Below, piece after piece: positions 46,513-55,017 of a stretch of 64,000 nt of DNA. The notes under the pieces were generated by a model. The model searched no databases. It saw only the letters and a list, made by a program, of their open reading frames with translations, and was not told the origin of the DNA. Each line of letters opens with the position of its first letter. Position 1 is the first letter of the stretch. Both the position numbers and the translations under genes were made by a program. The DNA is from Pseudomonas sp. LB-090624 (GTDB lineage: Bacteria; Pseudomonadota; Gammaproteobacteria; Pseudomonadales; Pseudomonadaceae), in contig NZ_QJRL01000016.1 in assembly GCF_003205205.1 (NCBI RefSeq), forward strand, positions 50,426 to 114,425, written 5' to 3'.

Positions 46513-47867
46513 TGCACGGCCTCCACGGGGATCAGCTGCTGTTCGTCCTTGAGGGCCTGGATCATGGCGTCCTGCCAGTACTTGTGCTGCAGCACGAACA
46601 GGCCTTCGTCCTCCGTGCGCACGCCGGACAGCAGGGGGTCGAGGTCAATCTCCTTGGCTGCCTCATCGGCGCCTTCGACCCAGTGTTTGGCGCCACGGGA
46701 CATGTCGTTCCAGCCAGTGCCGCCGCCATAGCCGGTCTGGCACGAGCGGAACTCCTCCAGGTCATCCGGGGTGGCCATGCCGCTGACGTTGAAGAAATCC
46801 TCGTACTGGCGGATACGCTTGGCGCGGGCATCGGCGCTCTCGCCTTTCGGCGCGATGCAGTAGATGGTGATTTCGGTCTTGTTCACCGAAATCGGCCGGG
46901 CGACGCGGATCTGCGAGCTGAACTGGTCCATCAGGTACACGTTGGGGTACAGGCACAGGTTGCGCGAGTTTTCGATCATCCAGTCGGCGCGCGCCTGGCC
47001 GAAATCGGCGGCCAGTTGGTCGCGGCGCTCATAGGCCGGGCGGTCTTCCGGGTTGGCCCAACGGGTCCACAGCAGCAGGTGGCCATGGTCGAAGGAATAG
47101 AAACCGCCGCCCTGCTTGGCCCAGGCACCCGCACTCATGGTCTTGATTTCGTCGCCCGCTTCGCGCTGCTTGCGCTGGTTCTGGGTAGCGGCGTAGTTCC
47201 AGTGCACGGAGCTTACGTGGTAGCCGTCAGCGCCGTTCTCGGCGGTGAGCTTCCAGTTGCCTTCGTAAATGTACGAGCTGGCACCACGCAGCACCTCCAG
47301 GCCTTCTGGCGACTGGTCGACGATCATGTCGATGATCTTGGCCGACTCACCCAGGTGCTCGACCAGCGGTTTCACGTCGGCGTTCAGGCTGCCGAACAAA
47401 AAGCCCCGGTACGACTCGAAGCGTGCCACCTTGGTCAGGTCGTGGGAGCCGTCGCAGTTGAAGCTGTCGGGGTAGCCGGCGTTGCTCGGGTCTTTCACCT
47501 TCAGCAGTTTGCCGCTGTTGTTGAACGTCCAGCCGTGGAACGGGCAGGTGTAGCTGGAACGATTGCCGCGCTTGTGCCGGCAGAGCATGGCGCCGCGGTG
47601 GCTGCAGGCGTTGAGGAAGGCATTGAGCTCACCGTCCTTGTTGCGCGCGATAAAAATCGGCTGGCGCCCCATGGTCAGGGTGAGGAAGTCGTTTTTTTCG
47701 GGGATCTGGCTTTCGTGGGCCAGGTAGATCCAGTTGCCCTCGAAGATATGTTTCATCTCAAGGTCAAACAGGCGTGGGTCGGTGAACATCTCGCGCTTGC
47801 AGCGGTAGACGCCCTTTTCACGGTCGTCCTCAAGCATGGCATTGAGGTAGTCGAATCCCAGGGACAT
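46509..47867 (-). CDS. benA: Benzoate 1,2-dioxygenase alpha subunit BenA
   Basis: A 452-residue catalytic subunit. Rieske ligands are in NACSHRGAMLC (Cys88, His90) and TCPFHGW (Cys108, His111). The mononuclear iron site has DGYHVSSVHWNY. It adds O2 to carbons 1 and 2 of benzoate to give the cis-diol acid. First gene of the operon; a BenR-type double repeat lies 64-99 bp upstream of its start. Confidence 0.95.
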   Translation of the reverse strand: MSLGFDYLNAMLEDDREKGVYRCKREMFTDPRLFDLEMKHIFEGNWIYLAHESQIPEKNDFLTLTMGRQPIFIARNKDGELNAFLNACSHRGAMLCRHKRGNRSSYTCPFHGWTFNNSGKLLKVKDPSNAGYPDSFNCDGSHDLTKVARFESYRGFLFGSLNADVKPLVEHLGESAKIIDMIVDQSPEGLEVLRGASSYIYEGNWKLTAENGADGYHVSSVHWNYAATQNQRKQREAGDEIKTMSAGAWAKQGGGFYSFDHGHLLLWTRWANPEDRPAYERRDQLAADFGQARADWMIENSRNLCLYPNVYLMDQFSSQIRVARPISVNKTEITIYCIAPKGESADARAKRIRQYEDFFNVSGMATPDDLEEFRSCQTGYGGGTGWNDMSRGAKHWVEGADEAAKEIDLDPLLSGVRTEDEGLFVLQHKYWQDAMIQALKDEQQLIPVEAVQ

Positions 47868-47930
47868 GGCCAGGGTCTCCCTTGTTATTGTTTAGACCTG
47901 GTCAGGTTAGGGAGACGGCTGGCGGGGGGC

Positions 47931-47966
47931 TATCCGGATTGTGCAGAGTGCTATCCATTTACTCTA
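47931..47966 (-). promoter_or_regulatory. BenR/XylS-type tandem binding site of the benA promoter
   Basis: On the minus strand, TGCA-CAATCC-GGATA (47931-47945) matches the XylS/BenR half-site TGCA-N6-GGNTA exactly. A second, degenerate copy TAGA-GTAAAT-GGATA (47952-47966) lies 6 bp upstream, so the GGATA boxes are 21 bp apart, as in the Pm promoter. BenR binds such direct repeats and activates benABCD with benzoate. Confidence 0.8.
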
Positions 47967-47992
47967 GCAGGCAGCCGTTGAGGCGCTATTTG

Positions 47993-48807
47993 CTATTGTT
48001 TACTGAATACCGCTCCATCGATTATTCCTATGAGTTTAAATCGGTCCTCTTCCGTCAAGCCCGGCACGCTGTACTTCCTCAATGAGAGGGCGACACCGCT
48101 CATGAAGTCCACTTGGCCTGGCGTTCTCTTGGGAGCGAATGTGTATCGATACATGGCGTCACCCACATCGCCCCCCATATGAGCTGTCCCATTTCTAAAA
48201 AGCGTAACAGTCGCGTTGTGCTCCGCAATTCGATCATGCATATTCTCAATAAGCTTCTCGCGGTTGACGGGGGGCGGTACGAATGAATTGCGTCCGAGGT
48301 TCGTGGGAACGCTGATCCGACGGGGTATCAATCTTAGTAACAAACTCGGAGCGTTCAGAAGGAACCACATATGTCCACTTGGATCATCCCTGTTTATCGG
48401 ATCCCCACCACAGTAGCTATAGGCGTTCGCGCCACCCGCTCCAAATGGGCTGATACTGTCAGGCTTGTTGAATCTCATCAAGCCAGGGCTAAACCCCCGG
48501 TATCCATCCCCCAACAAATAACATCCAGGTGCAGTGTCTTTGCGCTGCCCCTTGAAACGCAAAATGGCGCAACGGCGCTGTCAATATCATGGCCGTAAGC
48601 GGTATAGTTCATCCGAGATACGTTATCACCCACACACACCAACACCGACTTTTGTAAGTCCGTTGCGTAAAGCCCGGCCTGTTTATTACCACTCTGGGCG
48701 AGCACCTGTCCGTTGGCGCTCAAAAAACTCAACGACGGTTTATCAGAACATTCGATTGTCGAAAGACCATCGGCCGAGTAGAAAAATAACTGCCGCAATA
48801 CAGGCAT
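47993..48807 (-). pseudogene. Orphan Rhs-core protein with C-terminal toxin-like tail, frameshifted
   Basis: Read from ATG 48807 (GGGAGG upstream), the frame gives MPVLRQLFFYSADGLSTIE and then YTAYGHDIDSAVAPF. The Rhs core continues only in another frame: RFKGQRKDTAPGCYLLGDGY, LMRFNKPDSISPFG and GDPINRDDPSGH. The break is a run of four A (plus strand 48561-48564); one extra base there would join both parts into 271 residues. After DPSGH an unassigned tail of about 125 residues follows, the position of a toxin in Rhs proteins. G+C looks lower than nearby genes. No immunity gene is visible. Confidence 0.75.
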
Positions 48808-48900
48808 AAGTACCTCCCGTGCATCCACGAAGATCAAGGGTAGGTCGGGGCCCGTGCGCCCGCAACTGGCAGAAATAGTAGGTACGACCCATGGGCTCAG

Positions 48901-49857
48901 TTATGAGCGTCGCTTGAAGGTCTGCGAGGGGAGCTCACCAAACTGCTGCCGATAAACCTCGGAGAACCGTCCCAGATGAAGGAAACCGTAATCCAGGGCC
49001 AGTTCCGTCACACTGCGCACGCCACACGTCGGGTCGCTCAGGCAGGCATGCACCCGTTCCAGTTTCCGCTGGCGCACGTAATGCTTGGGCGTGATGCCCA
49101 AGTGCTGGTCGAACAACGCATACAGCGAACGCAAACTCATGCAGGCCTGCTCTGCCAGCACTTCAGCCGACAATTCCAGTTTCAGGTTGCGTTCGATGTA
49201 GTCAAGAATGCGCTCCAGCCCGGCCTGCGGGGCACTCAGGCTCTCCCGGCGGATGTTGGTGCTCATCAGGGTCAGCAGCTTGCTGGCGACAATCTGGCTG
49301 TAATGGCCCTGCACTCTTGGCAGCGAATCGCTCACTTCCGCCTCGTGGCAAACCATGGCCAGCAGGTTCACGAAGCCATCCAGCTCATCCAGCCGGTAAT
49401 GATTGCGCAAGAACCGCACGCCGCCATCAGGCCGCTGCCAGCGCTGTTCATCGCAGATCGAGTCCAGCAGCCGGGTCGGCACCTTGAGGATGAACTTCTC
49501 GCAGTCTTCCGAGTAAGTCAGGTCAACCGGGTCGTCCGGGTTGATCAGCAGCAATTCGCCCGGCACCAGGTGCTGCTCGCGCTTGTGCCCGCGCCACAGG
49601 CAGTTGCCATTGAGCAAGACTTGCAGGTGGTAGATGGTTTCCAGCGCGGGCGACGTCACGCGAACACTGCCGCCATAGCTGATACGGCACAGGTCGAGCT
49701 CGGCGAACTTGCGATGGCTGAGGCTGGCCTGGGGGTGGGTGGTGCGGGACAGACCGATGCAATGCTGGCCTACATGCTGGTTCACATAATCGGACACAGC
49801 ATAAGGGTCGGCGTGGTGAAACACGCTACTGCGCTCGCTCAGCAGGCGGCTTTCCAT
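48901..49857 (-). CDS. benR: BenR, AraC/XylS family activator of the ben operon
   Basis: A 318-residue regulator, the same length as P. putida BenR. The C-terminal AraC domain has two HTH units (LAEQACMSLRSLYALF, then TELALDYGFLHLGRFSEVYRQQFGE). The N-terminal half is the XylS-type benzoate-sensing cupin-like domain. It activates benA with benzoate. The ATG at 49857 was chosen over a TTG two codons earlier. The rhs pseudogene separates it from benA. Confidence 0.92.
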   Translation of the reverse strand: MESRLLSERSSVFHHADPYAVSDYVNQHVGQHCIGLSRTTHPQASLSHRKFAELDLCRISYGGSVRVTSPALETIYHLQVLLNGNCLWRGHKREQHLVPGELLLINPDDPVDLTYSEDCEKFILKVPTRLLDSICDEQRWQRPDGGVRFLRNHYRLDELDGFVNLLAMVCHEAEVSDSLPRVQGHYSQIVASKLLTLMSTNIRRESLSAPQAGLERILDYIERNLKLELSAEVLAEQACMSLRSLYALFDQHLGITPKHYVRQRKLERVHACLSDPTCGVRSVTELALDYGFLHLGRFSEVYRQQFGELPSQTFKRRS

Positions 49858-49863
49858 AGGCAA

Positions 49864-50189
49864 GGCACTCGGTATCGTTATTGTTCTGGTCGCCGCGTCC
49901 TACCGCCCTGTGAGCGGTGATTGCGGTCATCACGGTCATTCTATCGGGCTGGCAGCGCATCGCAGGGGCAGGCGACAGCCGGCGGATGGGGGACACTACA
50001 GCAAAAAGGCGGGGGTTGGGCAATGCAACGATGGGATTGGCTGGGCGGATAGCGAACAATTCAAATGCTGTAAATGTTCGGTTATCGAACGCTTTTTCCG
50101 GCAACTCCCTCTTCTCGGGGTAAATCTGCTACCTCGAACTGTGGGGAGCGGGTTTACCCGCGAATGGGCCGGCACAGGCAGCCCATCAC
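49864..50189. other. Gene-free stretch between benR and the GlxA-type regulator
   Basis: About 326 bp without a supported gene. It holds the benR promoter region, which is AT-richer near 50040-50100, a small GTTCG-GTTAT-CGAAC dyad (50076-50090), and a REP-like GCGGGTTTACCCGC palindrome (50148-50161). Confidence 0.6.
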
Positions 50190-51245
50190 TCAATGCACTG
50201 CCACATCCTGCCGCGCCGTCCACCCCTGGCTGCGTGCCCGGTACTGGCGTGGCGCAATGGCGAACAACTCGCGAAAGCGCCGGTAGAAATGCGGGAAACT
50301 CACGAACCCGCTGGCCACCGCCACTTCGGTCAGTGACTTGCTGGTGTGCTGCAGCAACTGCCGCGCATGGGTCAGGCGCAATTCCAGGTAATAACGCGGA
50401 GGGGTCGCCTGCACATGTCGGCGGAACAACCGCTCCAGGTGGCGGCGGGACAAACCGGCATGCTGGGCAATCTCATCGATGCCAATGGGGTCCTCGATGT
50501 TGGCGTGCATCAGTTCCAGCGCCAGGCGCACGCCCTTGGGCAGGCCGGGGTCGATTTCCGGGGTGCAGGCCGGGGCATCGCTCATCACCCGCGCTCGATC
50601 ACATGCCAGCATCTGCTCCACGGCGCGTCGCAACGGCACTCCGCCGCACTGCTCAAGCAGCGCCAACATCATGTCCAGGGCGCTGCTGGCACCGGCGCAG
50701 CTCATCCGGCGGCGGTCCAGCACATGGGCCTGACGGCTGATGCGCACCTTGGGGAACAGTTCGCTCATCATTGCCCTGCCATCGGGGTGAAAGGCGCAAT
50801 CGTGGTCATTGAGCAATCCTGCTTCGGCCAGGAAATAGGCACCGTTCCACAGGCCACCCAGCTGGCAGCCGTGCTGGTCGGCCTGGCGTAACCTGCCGCG
50901 TAGCAGCGGTGCGGTTTCCAGGCGCACGCGAAAACCGCCGCATACCAACAGGCAGTCCAGGCCCTGTACGTCCAGGTCGGCCAGCTGGGTGTTGACGGGC
51001 AAGGCAATGCCCAGGTCGCTCAGCACTTGCTCGCCCTCGCCTACCACCTGGACCTGGAACAACGGCGTGGCGCTCATCAGGTTGGCGGTGACCAGGCTGT
51101 CCATGGCGGCGGTGAAAGCCATCATCGAGAAGTGTTCGCGCAGGATAAAGGCCACGCGCTGGCAGGGCATGGTGAGTGTGGTGCGGATGGCGGGATCCAG
51201 GTGGGCCAGGTTGGTGTTTTTGAGGGTGCTTTCGAAGTGGCTCAT
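50190..51245 (-). CDS. GlxA-type AraC family regulator
   Basis: A 351-residue protein with an N-terminal DJ-1/PfpI-like domain (QRVAFILREHFSMMAFTAAMD, then LLVCGGF) and a C-terminal AraC DNA-binding domain (IAQHAGLSRRHLERLFRRH, SFPHFYRRFRELF). GbdR and CdhR, which control glycine betaine and carnitine breakdown in Pseudomonas, have this architecture. The glycine-betaine-type importer genes lie upstream on the same strand, which supports a quaternary-amine ligand, though it may be another one. Confidence 0.85.
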   Translation of the reverse strand: MSHFESTLKNTNLAHLDPAIRTTLTMPCQRVAFILREHFSMMAFTAAMDSLVTANLMSATPLFQVQVVGEGEQVLSDLGIALPVNTQLADLDVQGLDCLLVCGGFRVRLETAPLLRGRLRQADQHGCQLGGLWNGAYFLAEAGLLNDHDCAFHPDGRAMMSELFPKVRISRQAHVLDRRRMSCAGASSALDMMLALLEQCGGVPLRRAVEQMLACDRARVMSDAPACTPEIDPGLPKGVRLALELMHANIEDPIGIDEIAQHAGLSRRHLERLFRRHVQATPPRYYLELRLTHARQLLQHTSKSLTEVAVASGFVSFPHFYRRFRELFAIAPRQYRARSQGWTARQDVAVH

Positions 51246-51272
51246 GGCTTTGGACTCAACAGCGAATATAGC

Positions 51273-51343
51273 GTTGGCGCGTTCGCGGGCAAGCCCGCCC
51301 CTGCAACCTCCTGCAGGAACGGTCTGCCCGCGAACAAGCCAAC
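51273..51343. repeat. REP doublet (REPIN-like)
   Basis: A 71-bp structure with 19-bp arms, GTTGGCGCGTTCGCGGGCA and TGCCCGCGAACAAGCCAAC (17 of 19 pair), and smaller inner hairpins. The GCGGGCA/TGCCCGC core is a common Pseudomonas REP. It lies between the glxA-type and proX genes. Confidence 0.75.
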
Positions 51344-51357
51344 ACTGATGGATCCGG

Positions 51358-52386
51358 TTACTTGCCGGCCTGGGCCGCAGCGTCGCGGGAGGCCTGCAGC
51401 CACTGATCGAACTGCTGGCGGTGCGCTGCTACCCATTCCTTGGCATGGCGGGTGATGTCGGCAGGCTTCTTCTCGCCTTGCTGCATTTTCAGGTTCTGGT
51501 TGCTCTCGTCGTCGGTGCTGATCTGCACCAGCGACAGGAACTTCTGCGCTGCCGGGTTCTTATCGGCAAAGTCCTTGTTCAGCACAGCCACCACCTTGTC
51601 GATGGCAAAGCCCAGGTTCTTGCCGTGGTACATCGTGTCGACATCGTTCTTGCCGTCTGGCAGATCGGTTTTCGGCACTTCCAGCCAGACCACGTCCTTG
51701 CCTTCGACCAGCACGCTGGCGATCCACTGCGGTACCCAGGTGAAGTAGAAGATCGGCTTGCCTTCCTTGAAACGGGCGATGGTGTCGGCCATCAGCGCGA
51801 AGTACGAGCCCTGGTTGACGGTGATGCTCTTGTCCAGGTCGTAGGCCTTCATATGGTGGGCAATCACCAGCTCGCAGCCCCAGCCTGGGTTGCAACCGGT
51901 CATGTCGGCCTTGCCGTCGCCGTCGGTGTCGAACAGCTTGGCAATTTCTGGCTTTTTCAGGTCGGTGATGTACTTGATGTTGTACTGGTCGGCGGTTTTC
52001 TTGTCGATCAGGTAGCCTTGGGCGACGCCCGGGAGGATGTTGCCGGTCTTGACCATCACCTCGTCACCACCGGCCTGCTGGTAGAACTGATTGTGCAGTT
52101 TCTCCCACAGGTGCACAGTAAAGTCGGCATCGCCGTTGGCCAAGGCCACCATCATCACGCCGTATTCGGTCTCCTTCGGCTCCTGCACCTTGTAGCCCAG
52201 CTCGCGCAGGCCTTCCATGGCCACTTCGCCCCGGAACCGCTCTTCGGCGATGGAGGGGAAGATCGGCGTTACCTTCACGCCATCGCCGGGTTTTTCCGCC
52301 GAGGCGTGTGCACCCAGGGCCGCGGCCACCAGGGTCAGCGCCGTGGCGCATTTGAGGATGCTGCGGGTGAATTTGGATTCGTGCAT
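51358..52386 (-). CDS. proX: Glycine betaine-type ABC transporter substrate-binding protein ProX
   Basis: A 342-residue periplasmic protein with a signal peptide (ILKCATALTLVAAALGAHASA) and an OpuAC-type binding domain (ERFRGEVAMEGLRELGYKVQEP, HLWEKLHNQFY, TWVPQWIASVLVEGKDVVW). It binds glycine betaine, proline betaine or related quaternary amines. Last gene of the proVWX run; it starts 70 bp after proW. Confidence 0.88.
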   Translation of the reverse strand: MHESKFTRSILKCATALTLVAAALGAHASAEKPGDGVKVTPIFPSIAEERFRGEVAMEGLRELGYKVQEPKETEYGVMMVALANGDADFTVHLWEKLHNQFYQQAGGDEVMVKTGNILPGVAQGYLIDKKTADQYNIKYITDLKKPEIAKLFDTDGDGKADMTGCNPGWGCELVIAHHMKAYDLDKSITVNQGSYFALMADTIARFKEGKPIFYFTWVPQWIASVLVEGKDVVWLEVPKTDLPDGKNDVDTMYHGKNLGFAIDKVVAVLNKDFADKNPAAQKFLSLVQISTDDESNQNLKMQQGEKKPADITRHAKEWVAAHRQQFDQWLQASRDAAAQAGK

Positions 52387-52456
52387 CGTCGCTTACCTTT
52401 TTCTCATTTTTATCTTCAAGTGCGGCAGATCGAACGTCTCAAGGTTCTTGCAGTGC

Positions 52457-53410
52457 TCAGGCAGTCTTGCGCCGCCCTTGCGCTTGCCCTGCGCCAATCA
52501 GGCGCAGCACTAACCCGACCGGGCCGGTGTGGTACCAGCGCAGGCTCGGGTCACCGCTGGTGCGGGCGCCCATGGCCTGGGTCAGGCGGTCGAGGAAGAT
52601 TGCCAGCAGCACCAGCCCTACTCCGCCCACGGTAGCCAGGCCCATGTCCAGGCGGCCGATGCCACGCAGCACCATCTGGCCCAGCCCGCCGACCGAAATC
52701 ATCGAGGCGATCACCACCATCGACAGCGACAGCATCAGGGTCTGGTTAAGGCCGGCCATGATGGTCGAGGTGGCCAGCGGCAGCTGCACGCGGGTCAGCA
52801 TCTGCTGTGGCGTACAGCCAAAGGCGCGTGCGGCTTCGATCTTGTCCTCCGGCACCTGGCGAATACCCAGGTTGGTCAGGCGCACCAGGGGCGGCAGGGC
52901 GAACACGATGGTCACCAGCACCCCAGGCACGTTACCAATACCGAACAACATCACGACCGGCACCAGATAGACGAACGCCGGCAGGGTCTGCATGGCGTCC
53001 AGCAGCGGCCGGATGAGGCTTTCCAGGCGGTTGCTGCGGGCGCAGACAATGCCCAGCGGGATACCGATGACCGCGCAGAAGAACACCGAGGTCAGTACCA
53101 GCGCCAGGGTGGTCATCGATTCTGACCATACGCCGATCAGGCCAAGCAGGGTCAGGGTGACGAAACACAGCAATGCCATACGCTTGCCGGCCAGCTGCCA
53201 GCCCAGCAACGAGGAAAGGATGATGCCGATGGTGGGCGGGATGCTCTGCAAGGTGAACTCGATACCGTTGAGCACCTGGTCGATCGGCCAGCGGATGGCG
53301 CGGAACACCTCACGGAAGTTGTGTACCAGGAAATTCAGGGTAGCGGTGACCCAGTCGCCCAAGGGGATGGTGGCCGCCTGGAACGGGTCGAGAAGGCTGA
53401 ATTCGGACAT
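52457..53410 (-). CDS. proW: Glycine betaine-type ABC transporter permease ProW
   Basis: A 317-residue membrane protein with six or seven helices and the binding-protein-dependent transport signature EAARAFGCTPQQMLTRVQLPLA (EAA loop that contacts ProV). It forms the channel for osmoprotectant or betaine uptake. It is 22 bp after proV. Confidence 0.9.
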   Translation of the reverse strand: MSEFSLLDPFQAATIPLGDWVTATLNFLVHNFREVFRAIRWPIDQVLNGIEFTLQSIPPTIGIILSSLLGWQLAGKRMALLCFVTLTLLGLIGVWSESMTTLALVLTSVFFCAVIGIPLGIVCARSNRLESLIRPLLDAMQTLPAFVYLVPVVMLFGIGNVPGVLVTIVFALPPLVRLTNLGIRQVPEDKIEAARAFGCTPQQMLTRVQLPLATSTIMAGLNQTLMLSLSMVVIASMISVGGLGQMVLRGIGRLDMGLATVGGVGLVLLAIFLDRLTQAMGARTSGDPSLRWYHTGPVGLVLRLIGAGQAQGRRKTA

Positions 53411-53432
53411 GAGGGCTTACCTCTTTGTTGTT

Positions 53433-54593
53433 TTAAGTGCGGCTCAGGGTCTGCAGCAGCTCGTTCTTCGACAGCGTGCCTTTGAAGGCGCCCTGGCGGT
53501 CGAGTACCGGTACGGGATACGGCAGGTCGGCTGCAATGCCCAGCACCTCGTGCAGCGGCGTGTCGATGTACACCGGGCGCTGCTCATGCAGGCTGTAGCG
53601 GTCACTGGCCGTGGCGCCGTTGGCGTCGGTGTCGACCACGCCCAGCAACTGCCCTCGTTCGTCTACCAGGTAGCCGAACGGGACACCGGCCTGGAAGCTC
53701 GGTGCCTTGCCGTTGACCTTGCACACCACCGCCGGGTCGAACCGGGCCACATCGCCGGCCTTGAGCACGCGCGAGCTGTCGAAACTCTTGAAAAAGGTGC
53801 GCACGTAATCGTTGGCCGGCTGGTTGATCAGTTCTTGCGGGGTACCGATCTGCACCACGCGACCACCTTCCATGATCGCAATGCGGTGGCCGATGCGAAT
53901 GGCTTCCTCGATGTCGTGGGAAATGAAGATGATGGTGCGCTGCTGCTCGGCCTGCAGGCGAATCAGCTCACCTTGCATTTCGCTGCGGATCAGTGGGTCG
54001 AGCGCAGAAAACGCCTCGTCCATCAGCAGAATCGCCGGGTCGTTGGCCAGTGCCCGGGCCAGGCCCACGCGCTGCTGCATGCCCCCTGAGAGCTGGTGCG
54101 GGTAGCTGTGCTCGTGCCCCGCCAGGCCAACCTGGCTCAACGCTTCACGGGCACGGCGGTGGCGTTCGCCTTCCGGTACGCCGGCAATTTCCAGGCCGAA
54201 AGCCGTGTTTTCCAGCACGCTCATGTGCGGCATCAAGGCAAAGGATTGGAACACCATGCCCATTTCCTTGCGGCGCACATCGAGCAGGGCCTTGTCGCAG
54301 AGCCCGGTAATTTCCTTGCCGTTGAGGTGGATGCTGCCGGAGGTAGGCTCGATCAGGCGGTTGAACAGCCGCACCATGGTCGACTTGCCCGAGCCGGACA
54401 GCCCCATGATGACGAAGATCTCGCCACGCTTGACGGAAAAGCTTGCATCGAACACGCCGACGACGTGGCCGGTCTTGCTGAAGATTTCGTTCTTGTCGGC
54501 GCCCTTGCGGAGCATCTCCATGGCCATGTTCGGGTTGGGGCCGAACACCTTGAAGATATTGTTTACCGAAAGAATCTCATCGGCATGGCTCAT
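53433..54593 (-). CDS. proV: Glycine betaine-type ABC transporter ATPase ProV
   Basis: A 386-residue ATPase with Walker A GLSGSGKSTMVRL, signature LSGGMQQRVGLARAL and Walker B ILLMDEAFSALD. Tandem CBS domains follow (about 285-386), which in OpuA-type ATPases sense ionic strength. It powers the ProW/ProX importer. ATG at 54593 has GAGGG ahead of it. Confidence 0.9.
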   Translation of the reverse strand: MSHADEILSVNNIFKVFGPNPNMAMEMLRKGADKNEIFSKTGHVVGVFDASFSVKRGEIFVIMGLSGSGKSTMVRLFNRLIEPTSGSIHLNGKEITGLCDKALLDVRRKEMGMVFQSFALMPHMSVLENTAFGLEIAGVPEGERHRRAREALSQVGLAGHEHSYPHQLSGGMQQRVGLARALANDPAILLMDEAFSALDPLIRSEMQGELIRLQAEQQRTIIFISHDIEEAIRIGHRIAIMEGGRVVQIGTPQELINQPANDYVRTFFKSFDSSRVLKAGDVARFDPAVVCKVNGKAPSFQAGVPFGYLVDERGQLLGVVDTDANGATASDRYSLHEQRPVYIDTPLHEVLGIAADLPYPVPVLDRQGAFKGTLSKNELLQTLSRT

Positions 54594-54751
54594 ACGACCC
54601 TCTTTATTATGCTTATTAACCAATCTATCAACATCGCACTTTCAATAAGGCGGGTAGCGATCAGTGCGAGTACGCTTGGCAGTCCGTTCAAATACGAACG
54701 TGAGTCAGAACCGGCACGCAGAATGTCCTGCTTCGAAAAATTGTTCGACAT
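54590..54751 (-). CDS. Possible small ORF translationally coupled to proV
   Basis: A 53-codon frame that starts MSNNFSKQDILRAGSDSR and ends in a hydrophobic helix-like stretch (LIESAMLIDWLISIIKRVV). Its TGA overlaps the proV start (ATGA). The ribosome site is weak. It could be a leader peptide that couples to proV or a chance frame. Confidence 0.25.
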   Translation of the reverse strand: MSNNFSKQDILRAGSDSRSYLNGLPSVLALIATRLIESAMLIDWLISIIKRVV

Positions 54752-54899
54752 CGATGTCTCGGTGTCGCGCCGTGTGATCAACGTTAGGGCCTGATAGAAA
54801 GCGGGTCCAACGACATTTGCAGCACGCAAACCATTACCTGAAGTTATCAATCGCAGGGCAAGCCCCGCCGCAGAGCGCTTGGAGACAGTCGAATCCAGC

Positions 54900-54981
54900 A
54901 GCAGCCTTGTGCTGGGAAGATGCCCGCTCATACACTGCGCTAGCGGGGCCTGGACGGGGCCTTGCGCAGCACAAGGCTGCT
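54900..54981. repeat. REP doublet in the proV/lysR divergent region
   Basis: Perfect 15-bp arms AGCAGCCTTGTGCTG and CAGCACAAGGCTGCT, 82 bp end to end, with inner short palindromes. It sits in the 424-bp space (54594-55017) between divergent proV and lysR genes. The rest of that space holds their promoters and a possible small ORF. Confidence 0.7.
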
Positions 54982-55017
54982 CCCATCAGGTATCACCAAG
55001 GACCTGCACCCAACGCC

